Shown here: positions 13,221-23,166 of the stretch, in pieces
Layout of the letters: each line of letters starts with the position of its first letter
How positions within the stretch are numbered: the first letter of the stretch is position 1
Source of the DNA: Paracyclopina nana
Taxonomy: Eukaryota > Arthropoda > Copepoda > Cyclopoida > Cyclopettidae
Length of the DNA stretch: 64,000 nucleotides
Assembly (NCBI GenBank): GCA_019096065.1
Contig: JAGUCH010000002.1
Location: forward strand, 12,102,501 to 12,166,500
Direction of reading: 5' to 3'
Made by a program: the position numbers and the translations under genes
The notes under the pieces: generated by a model
The model's database searches: none
What the model was told of the DNA's origin: nothing
Seen by the model: the letters and a program-made list of their open reading frames with translations, nothing else

Positions 13221-15062
13221 ATGGCACATAGGAATTTTTGCATTCTGCTCATTGCTCTCCTTTCTTTGGCCACGTTGGCCTTTGCTGAAAAGGAAGAAGT
13301 GCAAGAGGCTAAAAGAGATGGCAAAGGTTGATTTCTACCCCATCTTAATTCAGAATCAGTTGATGGATTTCATTATTTTCTAGTTTTTTCTCTATTTTCT
13401 GTGGTTCAGTTTAAAAATGTTGCCTGCATCAGTACGTCCAGTTTGAGCACTGGCCAATCGACCAACAGAAATGGAACTTGCTTCAGCTCAAGGTAAATGG
13501 GCATAGAAATCTTTGTGATTTCCTTGCAAATAATGCATTGTTTGCAGTGAATGCTCGCGGAAGGGAGGATCTGCCAAAGGCTCGTGTGCGAGTGGGTAAG
13601 TATTTTTCTACGAGCCTAAGCTTGAAATAATGCATTTTATCCCTCATGTTTAGCTTTGGTGTATGTTGTGTTTTCACAGTGTCTGCAGCCAGCAGCACAA
13701 TTAATGTGAATGACACCTACATACAAAATCCAGGGTTCCCATCTGCTTACTCGGGAACCAATGCTGTCTCCTACACCATTCAAAAGTGTTCCAACGGTAA
13801 TCATGCAATGCCTAAATCATTGCTACAAATCTTTGTCATTATTTGTTTTCTAGACATTTGCTGGATCCGGCTGGATTTTGAGCAGTTTAATAACTTGGGA
13901 CCTTCAAATACCGTAGAGACCACAGGAGGTACTTGCACCGACTCTTTTACGGTTACGGTATGTAATAAAGCATTGCGAAAAATACTCTAGCGTTTTTCTA
14001 GCTTATCAATGACATTCGTGCTTTCAGACTAGTTCGAGCCAGCAAGTACCAGTCATTTGTGGGGTGAATAACGGGCAGCATATTTACCTTGACTTGGGCG
14101 CTCTACCTACTGATACCGCCACATTGAACTTTAATTTTGCTGGCACCTCAACGAGCAGGATTTGGGATATCAAAGCGTCCCAAATTCCCTGCGGCACAAA
14201 CTACGCGTAAGCATACCGATGACAAGGAAAATGAGCCATAACATGCAGACTTTTAAACTTGCAGGCCTCCCAATGGATGCCTTCAGTACCAGTATGGTTT
14301 AACTGGAAGAATCAAATCGTTCAACTTTGATGCGACTTCCAGCACTCACTTGGCTTCTCAGAGTTATGCTCACTGTATCAGGAGAGAGGAGGGTTATTGC
14401 TGCGTCCTATACCAAGTAAGTGCTGATTGGAATAATTTAGTGGGTTTTTTAAACTTTCCAATTTTTTGTTATTTAGGTGTGCAGTGATGCTAATTCGTTT
14501 AAGCTGAACAATGATGCAGCCACTGCTTTGGTTGATAGCGAATGCACCAAGGATTACATCAATATTGAGAGTGAGTTGAACTAATCAATGTGAGAATAAT
14601 CAAATTATTTCTATTGGCTAAATGTCCAGCTTCATCAAGCGCTTGCCAGCAAGTATCAGCTGGTGTTTCTTTCACCAACAAGTATTGTGGAAACATCCTC
14701 AATACTTTCAAGACAGCCACTGTGAACTCTCCCATTTGTGGTAATTTTCTGCCTTTGGATATAGCTTGTACTACAAAATAATCTTCTTTGTCTTGCTTTC
14801 TTATATAGATTGCACAGCTCCTTTTGAAGTCAACATCAGAACAGATAATTTGGCTGATACCAATTCTGCCACAGTCAACAATAGGGGTAAGCTTTTCCCA
14901 TCAATGAGAATAGCACGGAGGTTGTCCGACAAATTCCTAAAAAGTGCTACTACAAAGCTTTCTTTGATGAAAATTGTCGGACAATCATACTTACGATGTT
15001 TTCATGATTTTCCCATTTCAGGAGTGTGTCTGGATTACACACAAGTTCCCTGCACTAATTAG
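13221..15062 (+). CDS. secreted cysteine-rich CUB-like protein B
   Basis: Predicted secreted protein of 387 aa in 11 exons: 13221-13326, 13384-13492, 13548-13595, 13654-13796, 13854-13957, 14028-14206, 14265-14415, 14477-14570, 14630-14740, 14809-14886, 15022-15062. A signal peptide (MAHRNFCILLIALLSLATLA) is followed by a charged pro-segment. A Cys-rich module comes next (NRNGTCFSSSECSRKGG, GFGVCCVF). A CUB-like fold begins with NPGFPSAYSG and continues through ICWIRLDFEQFN and CIRREEGYCCVLY. It is paralogous to the divergent gene A, with many matching intron positions. Introns are mostly 50-70 nt. Poly(A) signal at 15115. Function unknown. Confidence 0.82.
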
Positions 15063-15114
15063 GATATTTTACAATAATTGGCAATGTCATCTTTTTAATC
15101 TATGCTCTCTGCTG

Positions 15115-15129
15115 AATAAACGCTTTATT
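15115..15129. terminator. palindromic bidirectional poly(A) signal
   Basis: The sequence AATAAACGCTTTATT carries AATAAA on the plus strand (15115-15120, for CUB-like gene B) and AATAAA on the minus strand (15129-15124, for the omega GST gene), 3 nt apart. The minus-strand copy overlaps the GST stop codon (15127-15125). Confidence 0.8.
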
Positions 15130-16099
15130 GAGGATCATAATTGGGCGACTGCTCCATGTAGCTTTTGAAGAAGGCTGTGTGTTCTTCCAGAGTTAAAATG
15201 TACCCATGCACAACAGGATCTTCCTTCATAGCTTTGATCCAAGCGTTCTGCAAAGAAAAGTGCATTTTCTACTTCCGAAATAATGAGGAAACTTTGTGTA
15301 ATATTTACAATTCTTGGGAATGAAGAGGTGGGAAGAATTTCTGGCAAATCCGAGAACAAACTGGGTATGATTTCCACTCTCTCCATCCATGGCCAAGTCA
15401 TGTAATCCAGCATTCCAGGCTCATTTTCCTTGGACAGAAACTTGCTCTCCCTTTTGGCCAGCTCCTTTTCAAAGAACTCCATTTTTTCATTGAACTTCTT
15501 GATGTTCTCCTCTCTGTCAGACTCGGATAGAATGATTTTGTAGAATAGACCAATGGCCTGCATGTCAAAAATCAGTATAAGCAACAATATACTAGTATAT
15601 GAATTGTGTGCCTTTACATTATCATAATGAGCCAGGAACATGCGATCCTTGGCTCGTTCTTCAGCTTTGGCAGGGTTTAATTTTCTGCCTGGAAACACTT
15701 CATCCAAATAATCATTGACGGGATGGCTTTCATAAAAAATCTCATCTCCCACCTGCAGCAATAAAAGAGGCCATCAAGGGCAAAAAGAAAGAGTATCAAT
15801 ATAGACGTGTACTTGAATGGTTGGCACTTTCCCCATAGGATTCTTGTTCAAAAACCATTGGGGCCTGTCCTTGAGGTTAACGTTGATCATGTCATACCTT
15901 CACAATTTTTGTTATTTTGATTCATACTTGAATTACGTAACTTTTCATGATATTGTACTTACGGAATCTTCTTAGCTTCAAGGGCCAGAACAGTTCTCTG
16001 GGCATATGGGCAGTACCTCATGTTGAACAAAGTCAGTTTATTTTTGTCAATTTTGGGACACTCATCAGAGCTATCGAGATGCTTGGACCACCTTACCAT
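15125..16099 (-). CDS. omega-class glutathione S-transferase
   Basis: Cytosolic thioltransferase/dehydroascorbate reductase family, 242 aa. Exons: 15963-16099, 15813-15897, 15618-15752, 15309-15557, 15125-15247. The thioredoxin-like N-terminal domain has the omega catalytic-cysteine motif MRYCPYAQR near residue 29 and the glutathione-binding KVPTIQ and ESHPVNDYLDE. The all-helical C-terminal domain follows. Length is normal for the class. In insects this class includes the pyrimidodiazepine synthase of eye-pigment synthesis, but the exact substrate cannot be read here. The stop codon lies inside the AATAAA of a poly(A) signal shared with the convergent gene. Confidence 0.9.
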
Positions 16100-16655
16100 G
16101 ATTGAGAAATTGCTGCGACTGCTTGATTGCAGTGCTTGTACAACGTTGTGTCAAGGTAGTGGAAGCCAGAGTGTACGTACAGCATAATATCACCTGGAAC
16201 TCCCACAAACCTCAGCAATTATCAGTGCTACTACAGGCTGTTTGATCTTTAAGCTAGGACAGCATGCATTCAGTTTAAACATTGGCGGGAACTTCCTCAT
16301 TTCTTCATGTTATGCTTCTGAAAAGAAGTGTTTTTTTAAATTGATCTTTAAAAATGCCAACTGTTTTACCACAACGCATCCAATGTTTATGGTGACTGGC
16401 GAATGCGCAATTGTGGTACTTTTTTGCGAATTCTCTTTATGTATTGGATGGCAAAAAGAAGTCTAGAAGAAAATCTAGTAATCATTTTTTGACATTAAAA
16501 AAGAAATTCAATGAAATATTTAAAGTTGCAACTGACTGGAAGGCGAATAAAATAGAGAAAGGCCTGGCGAAACGAAAGCAAAACGAAAAATAGTGAAAGC
16601 ATACATCGAGCTTGTGCCAGATTTTCTGCATGACACTGACCCTGGGTGAGCAAAA
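16100..16655. other. intergenic between divergent GST and RING genes
   Basis: AT-rich 556-bp spacer between two divergent start codons. It probably contains both promoters. No TATA or other clear element recognised. Confidence 0.4.
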
Positions 16656-18420
16656 ATGTCTGATTACTCTACTGCAAGATCTGCGAGAATCAAAACTGCC
16701 TCAGATTGGGCAGGACTCTTCTCCATTCCCAGAACTTTGGACTCTTACACCTCAAGATACTCTTCCACTTCAACGCCTCCAAGCGCTAGAAGGAGTTATG
16801 AACCCAGCTACTCGTCCTATTCATCTATCTATGCGTAAGTTCATGATTTGCTATGGTCTACCAGAGATGCAAATAAAATGTTCATAAATTGAAATAATTT
16901 AGGAATAGATCAATTGATGCAATCAGACGACCTTTCACTAGCCGATTTTTAAGGCATTCCGAGCCGAGAGAGGAAAACAGGAACAAAGCTGAAAGTCAAA
17001 ATGCAAATCCTGTTTTACCAGAAGATTCCAAACCAATTCAAGGCGAAAACAGGTGAGAACTTTATGGAAGTTCACTCTGCAAAATTCATAGTTGACATAT
17101 ATCACTGACTTTGCAGCGAAGGCAGAAAGAAAAGGCGAAGGTACCATAACTATCCCACCGTTTTAAATAATGGATCCGTCATCAGGATTCGTCATGAAGT
17201 TTCTTCTTCTGAGGAAGAAGAAACGTCCGAGTCCGAGCCAGAGATTCAGCCCGAGCCCGAGATCGTGCCGGAGCCCGAACCAACACCGGAACCGGAAGAC
17301 CCTTTAGACAAAGAGGAGCGCGAGCTAACCAGTCAATTGATGCTTTCTCTCACTCTTACCCTAGTTGATGAAGAGAACATTCGACAAAGGCTTTTGGAAA
17401 TTCGTAAATCGAAATTGCGCAGAAATCAGCAAATCGTAGAATCAAGCTTGGTGCAAAAGTTCACCAATGATGCTGATGTGACGTTATTTGAAAACCAAAT
17501 CAGCACTGCCAAGCAAGAGGAGGAGAAGAACCTAACTCAAAGGTATTTCAATGAATCTTTACACCAATATTCAAAATGAAATTGACGAATCATTTAGGCT
17601 GAATGACGCTAACTCGGGACTCACAGAAGTAGAGCAAAAGGACATTCAAGTGCGCTTGCAAGAGTTATTCAGAGATCGTCGCATTGTCCTCGAAACATGC
17701 TTGAAGAACATAGAAAGCACATATGAGCATATTTTGCAAGTAAGTATAATATTTGAAATGGCCCATGATCAAATCTTCCGCCAAAGGGAGGGTAGACAAA
17801 GCAGAAAAGGCTATTTGACGGAAAACCTGAGCTTTGTTTATTCTCCAGGAAACGTCTACAGAACTCAATGAACTGGAAAGCTCTATACGCAACAAGAACG
17901 AAATGGTGGAAAAGCTGCAAGATGAAATGTTGGCCATGACAGTCAGGAAGGAAATGATGTCCAAAGCTATGCACAAAATCAACGAGAGCCACCAAGTACA
18001 TAAATAGTAAATAGGTTTTACGTATGCAAGTACATTTGGTTACAGGAAAAAATCACGAGTATCACAATGGCCATGGCAGAGATTGACGAGAAGACGAGCC
18101 AATATGCAGTTTTGGTGCCAGCACCTCACCTTGGCCAAGGGCAACAGAAGTCCTCAAAATTGTCGGACATCGAGCCCAGCGAGGAGTTGAGGGAAATCGA
18201 GAGGGAATTGGAATGCCCAGTGTGCATGGAGATGGCAAGACCACCCATTTACCAATGCGAGGAAGGCCACATTATATGTGCCTCGTGCAAGCCTCTCCTC
18301 ACTAATTGTCCGCACAATTGCGGCAAAAAGTATTCCGAGCCCGCCATTCGTTGCAGATTTGCGGAGAAGCTAGCTGATAAATATTCAGCCCAACTAGCCA
18401 AGCACTTTGGCAACAAATAA
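16656..18420 (+). CDS. coiled-coil RING-finger protein, probable E3 ubiquitin ligase
   Basis: 472 aa; exons 16656-16834, 16903-17052, 17117-17542, 17598-17739, 17849-17995, 18046-18420. The N-terminus is Ser/Tyr/Arg-rich and probably disordered. A basic patch (GRKKRRR) and an acidic Pro-Glu run (EPEIQPEPEIVPEPEPTPEP) follow. Residues about 210-370 are charged and predicted coiled coil. The C-terminus is a RING of SINA-like form (ECPVCMEMARPPIYQCEEGH, then CASCKPLLTNCPHNC). RING domains recruit E2 enzymes; the target here is unknown. The stop codon is embedded in AATAAA (18416-18421), and the last 27 nt overlap the end of the opposite-strand zinc-finger ORF. Confidence 0.8.
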
Positions 18421-19911
18421 AGAGGAGCCTTTTTCTGCATGCACTTTCTGGCAATGTGTGCGCAAACTTGCTTTTTGCGTGAAACACTTGCCACAGTGAT
18501 TGCACATGAATTCTCGAACTTTTTCGTGAACAGTTCTCACATGAATTTGCAAATTGAATTTGCACGAAAAGTCTTTGTGGCAAAAGTTGCACTGCACTAA
18601 TGGTGACGTGCCATGCTTTTCTTCCTTATGCTTGTTGAGCAAATCACGTGTCTTGAAGAATTGCTCACATTTAATGCACATGAACCCGTGAGCTTCAATC
18701 ATATGCGACTTTCTTTTGGCTGCGCCCAAATCTTCATTGCAAATATGGCAACGATTGCTGGAATCATGCGTGGTGATGTGATGCCTTTTGATATCCCTAA
18801 AAAACTTTCCGTCACATTTGGTGCAGGCGCCGGCCAAAATTGCCTCATGAACGAGCCTCACATGTCGTCGCAGCACCTCTCTCCTGCCATACTTTTTATC
18901 ACACTGTTCACAGCAAAATACTGGCTCTTCGGCCTTCACGTTTTGGCCTTCATGGACTTGCCGAATGTGTCTGCGGACACATTCGCGTCTGGCATAGGAC
19001 TTGTCGCAAAAATCACACTTTAAAACCTTCTTCGTGGTTGGAATGGCATCATTTTTGAGGCTATTGCAATTATGTGCTTTCTTCATATGCAGACTAAGTA
19101 AATACCTGAGATCGAAGCACCCTCTGCACACTGGACAAGTGTGGCTCTTTCTCTCATGTATCTCATTACTATGTTTCTGTCTCACGTGCCTTTTGAGCGA
19201 TTCCTGTCTGGAATAAGACTTATCACACTCGTTACACACAAAAAACACCTGCTTGGTGGCATCCTTATCCAAATTGACATTATCGTACTCTTGGATAGGT
19301 TCTTCCTCATTATCAGAGTCTTCTGTTGACTCGTTCATAAAGCGAGAATCGGCGGTAGGCTCCATTTCACTTGACATTCCAAAATTGTGGCAGTTTTTTG
19401 TATGATCTTCTTTTAGCATTGGATGGGCAAAGCTTTGCTCGCAATACTGACACTGATCAATAATTGCACCCGCATTGCCTGCATGCACACTCTTCAAATG
19501 CCTGACAAGTAGGGATCGCTTGAGAAACTTTTTGGCACATAGGTCGCACGTGTATTGACACTCGTCCCTTTTATGTTTGGATATCACATGGCCTTTCAGC
19601 GTTTTCTTGTCGCGCAAAACTTTGCCACAAAATTCGCAAGTCAAACTCATATCATTGCCATGCACTAGCGACAAATGCTCATTGAGATGCGATCGCACGC
19701 CAAATCCCTTATGACAAGTAGGACAATGGAATTTCTTCTCATTTTCATGCATATTCGCTTTGTGCCTTTGCAAAGACAATTTGTCGACAAATGGCTTGCT
19801 GCAGTGCTCGCACAAAAAGTCCAATTTGCCCAAATGAACTCTGTTGGTATGATTCAGCAGTTCTCTTTTCGTGTTGTAACTCTTTGGGCACTTGTCGCAC
19901 TGAAAATTCAT
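18394..19911 (-). CDS. 15-finger C2H2 zinc-finger protein
   Basis: Probable nuclear DNA-binding protein, 505 aa in one coding exon. I count 15 C2H2 fingers from QCDKCPKSYNTKRELLNH to FMCNHCGKCFTQKASLRTHC. Fingers 1-6 and 7-15 are separated by an acidic linker (ESTEDSDNEEEPIQEYD). Finger 11 has a shortened helix and finger 12 is atypical. The ATG at 19911 lies a few bases after a good acceptor (TTTTTGTTTGCAG), so a non-coding first exon is likely upstream. Which arthropod ZNF this is cannot be told. The last nine codons, including the stop, overlap the RING gene on the other strand. Confidence 0.85.
   Translation of the reverse strand: MNFQCDKCPKSYNTKRELLNHTNRVHLGKLDFLCEHCSKPFVDKLSLQRHKANMHENEKKFHCPTCHKGFGVRSHLNEHLSLVHGNDMSLTCEFCGKVLRDKKTLKGHVISKHKRDECQYTCDLCAKKFLKRSLLVRHLKSVHAGNAGAIIDQCQYCEQSFAHPMLKEDHTKNCHNFGMSSEMEPTADSRFMNESTEDSDNEEEPIQEYDNVNLDKDATKQVFFVCNECDKSYSRQESLKRHVRQKHSNEIHERKSHTCPVCRGCFDLRYLLSLHMKKAHNCNSLKNDAIPTTKKVLKCDFCDKSYARRECVRRHIRQVHEGQNVKAEEPVFCCEQCDKKYGRREVLRRHVRLVHEAILAGACTKCDGKFFRDIKRHHITTHDSSNRCHICNEDLGAAKRKSHMIEAHGFMCIKCEQFFKTRDLLNKHKEEKHGTSPLVQCNFCHKDFSCKFNLQIHVRTVHEKVREFMCNHCGKCFTQKASLRTHCQKVHAEKGSSLFVAKVLG
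18416..18421 (+). terminator. poly(A) signal overlapping the RING gene stop
   Basis: AATAAA whose TAA (18418-18420) is also the stop codon of the RING gene. Confidence 0.7.
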
Positions 19912-20004
19912 CCTGCCTGCAAACAAAAAGGACATCAATGTGAATTGATGAAAGGAAACGATAACAAACATGATTCTTTTATGGTAATATCGAAAAGAGA
20001 TAGA

Positions 20005-21801
20005 TTAAACAATTTGGACGAGTCCAGCTTGGTGTGGTTCATTTTCCTCAGCACCACCCTCTTCTGCGTCAGAAAGTTGTCCTTTAAGGAGCTCAAGCTC
20101 CTTGATGCCATCCTCGTACACTTCAGACTTGTGGCTGACTAATTTCAGGTAGAAGTGAGCTGCAAAGGCAATGAAGACGACCATGATGGGAATCAAAAGC
20201 CCGGTGGCTGTCCAAGCAGCTGAATGGGAGAAATTGTAGAATTTCACCCAGCAAAGAATGGCAATTTCAGCCAGGAACAGAAGAATGCCGAGCACAGTGG
20301 AGAATCCCCAAGCCAGCTCAACGATCGCACTCATAGTAATATGTGGAGATTCGAAGACTGTTTTAGACGTTTGGAAATGCAAGTTTGCCACAGCTTCCAC
20401 ATTGGGCAAAATGCAAGTGGATATCATCAATGCCAGCATATGGACTGCAATCAGCAGCACGGTGCATGCTGAAAAGGTGATGAGCAGCCCATTTGGAACC
20501 TGTGTAATAAATAAAATTGTAACTAAGCATATCCCATATGTTATTAACGAGTGCATTAATTTGTGCAATTTGATATGCAAGCTAATAATTCAGCAATTAA
20601 AGAGCATGAAGACGCCAGTGACGATTTTTACAATCCTAGCGCTAATTTTGTTACAAATTTCTTTTGCCATCATTCACAACGGCTCAGAGGTGTTTGAGCT
20701 GCCGCAATCTCCACCAAAAGAGGGATCAAATTCAAGTGAATTGATGGAGTCGAGACAAACTCCCATCAGATTTGGCTAATTGTAGCACATTCATCAAATT
20801 TACTCTAATGCCCACGCATCAAAAATGATAAGGTCTGAGCTTTGAAAAAGATTATGTGAGCATTAGGGTAAATCGGATGCTCGAACTAAGTACCTTGTCA
20901 TCGATTTGAATTTCCACCATGGCCACCATGGCAAATCCTGATAATAAAGCAGAGGTTCGACTGGACGCCTTTAACTTTGCACGACTGAGGTTCAACACCT
21001 TCCAGTGATAAATATTTTCATCTACACCCTGAATAGAAATAGTACGAATTAGCAATATACGCGCATTAGCATAAGATTGATCAAAAACATGAAAAAATAG
21101 ATGTGTTTTCAATTACTTTTGCACTACCGTCCGCATAAGTTGCGAAATGTGGAGCATTTGGGGTTGCACACCCCCTCATCACTGAGGGAGGTACAGAGTA
21201 GAAACTTGTAGTGGATAATGCAGAACTATTAGTATACTTATTAGCCTGAAGACATCCATGAAAGCAGCATATTAAAGAAGTAAGTATTATATGAATATCT
21301 CAGTGTTCAATTATCAATTTTACCTCCATGGCAAGGCCAGCGTTGTTGTTGGCAAAAATGACGGACTTGGTGGGTCCGAGAAGGAAATTCGACCTTGCCT
21401 TTGGTGGATACGAAGTGGTGTGAACAGTGGTTTCGGAATACAGTCCAGCTGAGGAGCCTCCTAGATAATGATCAGCCCTTCGATTGTCAAAAAGAGAAGC
21501 AGAAGCAGGGAAAGAAGCACTAACAGGCCTTGAGGAAGCTCCCAAGAGGTGACTAGAATTGGCTCCTGTGATAAGAAAATGGAGATTGTTACCTCGAGTC
21601 TAGCTAAATTATTTCAGAATGAGATTGAATTTTACCAGAACAAGTCGAAAACGGAGGAAGCCTGGTTGAAGCCAAGGATCCTATGGAATATTTGCTTTCA
21701 GAGTCAGCTCCAAAAGACTTTTCACGTTTCAGGCTGATTTTTTGCTCTGACAACAATGGCACAGGAGAGTGAACAGTTTTGCTATTCGGCTCAGAAGACA
21801 T
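20005..21801 (-). CDS. Orai: Orai store-operated calcium channel
   Basis: Pore subunit of the CRAC channel, opened by STIM when ER Ca2+ is depleted. 345 aa; exons 21636-21801, 21324-21565, 20894-21028, 20005-20499. A long disordered N-terminus precedes the conserved basic segment before TM1 ([20 protein letters not shown]). The pore glutamate is seen in [14 protein letters not shown]2 ([18 protein letters not shown]), TM3 and TM4 follow, and the C-terminal helix that binds STIM is present ([19 protein letters not shown]). All hallmark residues are intact. The gene lies downstream of, and on the same strand as, the unidentified region before divergent SGF29. Confidence 0.95.
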
Positions 21802-22209
21802 TGAAGCAGTTCTGAATAAAGCAACGGCACATGTTACAAGGAAGTATGAAAACCTTGAATATCTCGGAAGAAATTTGACAATCTCAATAACGCTTCTTCC
21901 TGACGCTCAACGTGCACTATCCAAAACAGATCTCCTCGTTCTTATTCCAAAGTTTTTAGATAACAGTAGGGAGAGATGAGATAGAGGCGTTTTTGACAAC
22001 TTTTTGGCTTCTATATCAAGTTTCAAAACAGAAAACTCAACATCAAAGTGTTGTCACATTGAGTTGTTGCCGCAAAGAAAAGCGGTCAAATTGGCGGTTT
22101 TTGATCTAATTTGTCGACAAATCCACTCCTACCACTAGGTACTTTGAAACTATTTACGCATAAAAAAAGTGAATGTAAACAATCAGAAAAATAAAGCCGA
22201 CTTTTAAAA

Positions 22210-23082
22210 ATGTCTCTGGGTACGAGTCCTAAGACGGCGAGTACCGTTCAAGCTCGGCTAAAGGAGCTGTACAAAATAATGAAGCAAATCGAAGAGGTCC
22301 GCAAAGGCTCAGAGTCTGGTTTGGCAGCCATTACAGCCGCGCACAAAAAAGCTGAATCCGACGAAAAACTGTCAGCCACCAACAAAAACAAACTGATCTC
22401 TCTTTGCGAAGATTCCATCAAGGACGCAGAAAAAGAGGAAGATGCATTACGGCGGGCACTGGAGAAGATCTACGATATTCGCCGAATCCGCCACGAAATT
22501 CGCATGGCCGCGAGAAGCGCTGGAAACAAAGAGACTATTCGACGTGGGGCCCTAATGAAAATGCTGGCCACTTCAGCTGAAACCATTCCATTATGGGTAG
22601 GTCGGGAAGGCGAATCGCCTCCGCCTCTCTGTGGAGCCATTCCACCTGATGGAACCTATGCTGCTCAATCTGGAGACATGGTAGCTGCCCTGGTTCGATC
22701 CCCTGAAGGCGACGAAAATTGGATCTTAGCTGAGGTTGTCAGTTATAACCCATCAAGTGCAAAATATGAAGTGGATGACATTGACGAGGAGCAAAAAGAC
22801 AGGCACACTTTGAGTCGCAGAAGGGTCATACCTTTGCCCACGATGAGGGCAAATCCCGAAACGAACCCCGAGGCCTTGTACCCGCAAGGAGCCACCGTTA
22901 TGGCGATCTATCCTCAAACAACTTGCTTCTACAAAGGAGTAATCAAAGAGCAACCGGGAGGAGCTGCCGAAGATTATCAGGTCCTGTTTGAAGACCCAAG
23001 TTATGCTGATGGCTATTCTCCACCCTTAAACGTGGCTCAACGATACATCATTCAAGTGACCGAAAAAAAGAAGGGGAAGTAA
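22210..23082 (+). CDS. SGF29: SAGA-associated factor 29 homologue
   Basis: Chromatin reader of the SAGA/ATAC acetyltransferase complexes; its tandem Tudor domain binds H3K4me2/3. Single-exon ORF of 290 aa. An N-terminal coiled coil (about residues 10-100) is followed by the SGF29 C-terminal tandem Tudor region, starting near GDMVAALVRSPEGDENWILA and including the aromatic/acidic binding strands (KYEVDDIDEEQKDRHTLSRR, ALYPQGATVMAIYPQTTCFY). Length is normal for the family. It is convergent with SMYD4, with 84 bp between stops. Confidence 0.95.
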   Translation: MSLGTSPKTASTVQARLKELYKIMKQIEEVRKGSESGLAAITAAHKKAESDEKLSATNKNKLISLCEDSIKDAEKEEDALRRALEKIYDIRRIRHEIRMAARSAGNKETIRRGALMKMLATSAETIPLWVGREGESPPPLCGAIPPDGTYAAQSGDMVAALVRSPEGDENWILAEVVSYNPSSAKYEVDDIDEEQKDRHTLSRRRVIPLPTMRANPETNPEALYPQGATVMAIYPQTTCFYKGVIKEQPGGAAEDYQVLFEDPSYADGYSPPLNVAQRYIIQVTEKKKGK

Positions 23083-23166
23083 TCTCAAAAATGATAATAT
23101 CATATTTAACGCTATTAAATGTACAAAACTGTAAGTACTTATTCAAACTAACTTCCAATCTTTAAA

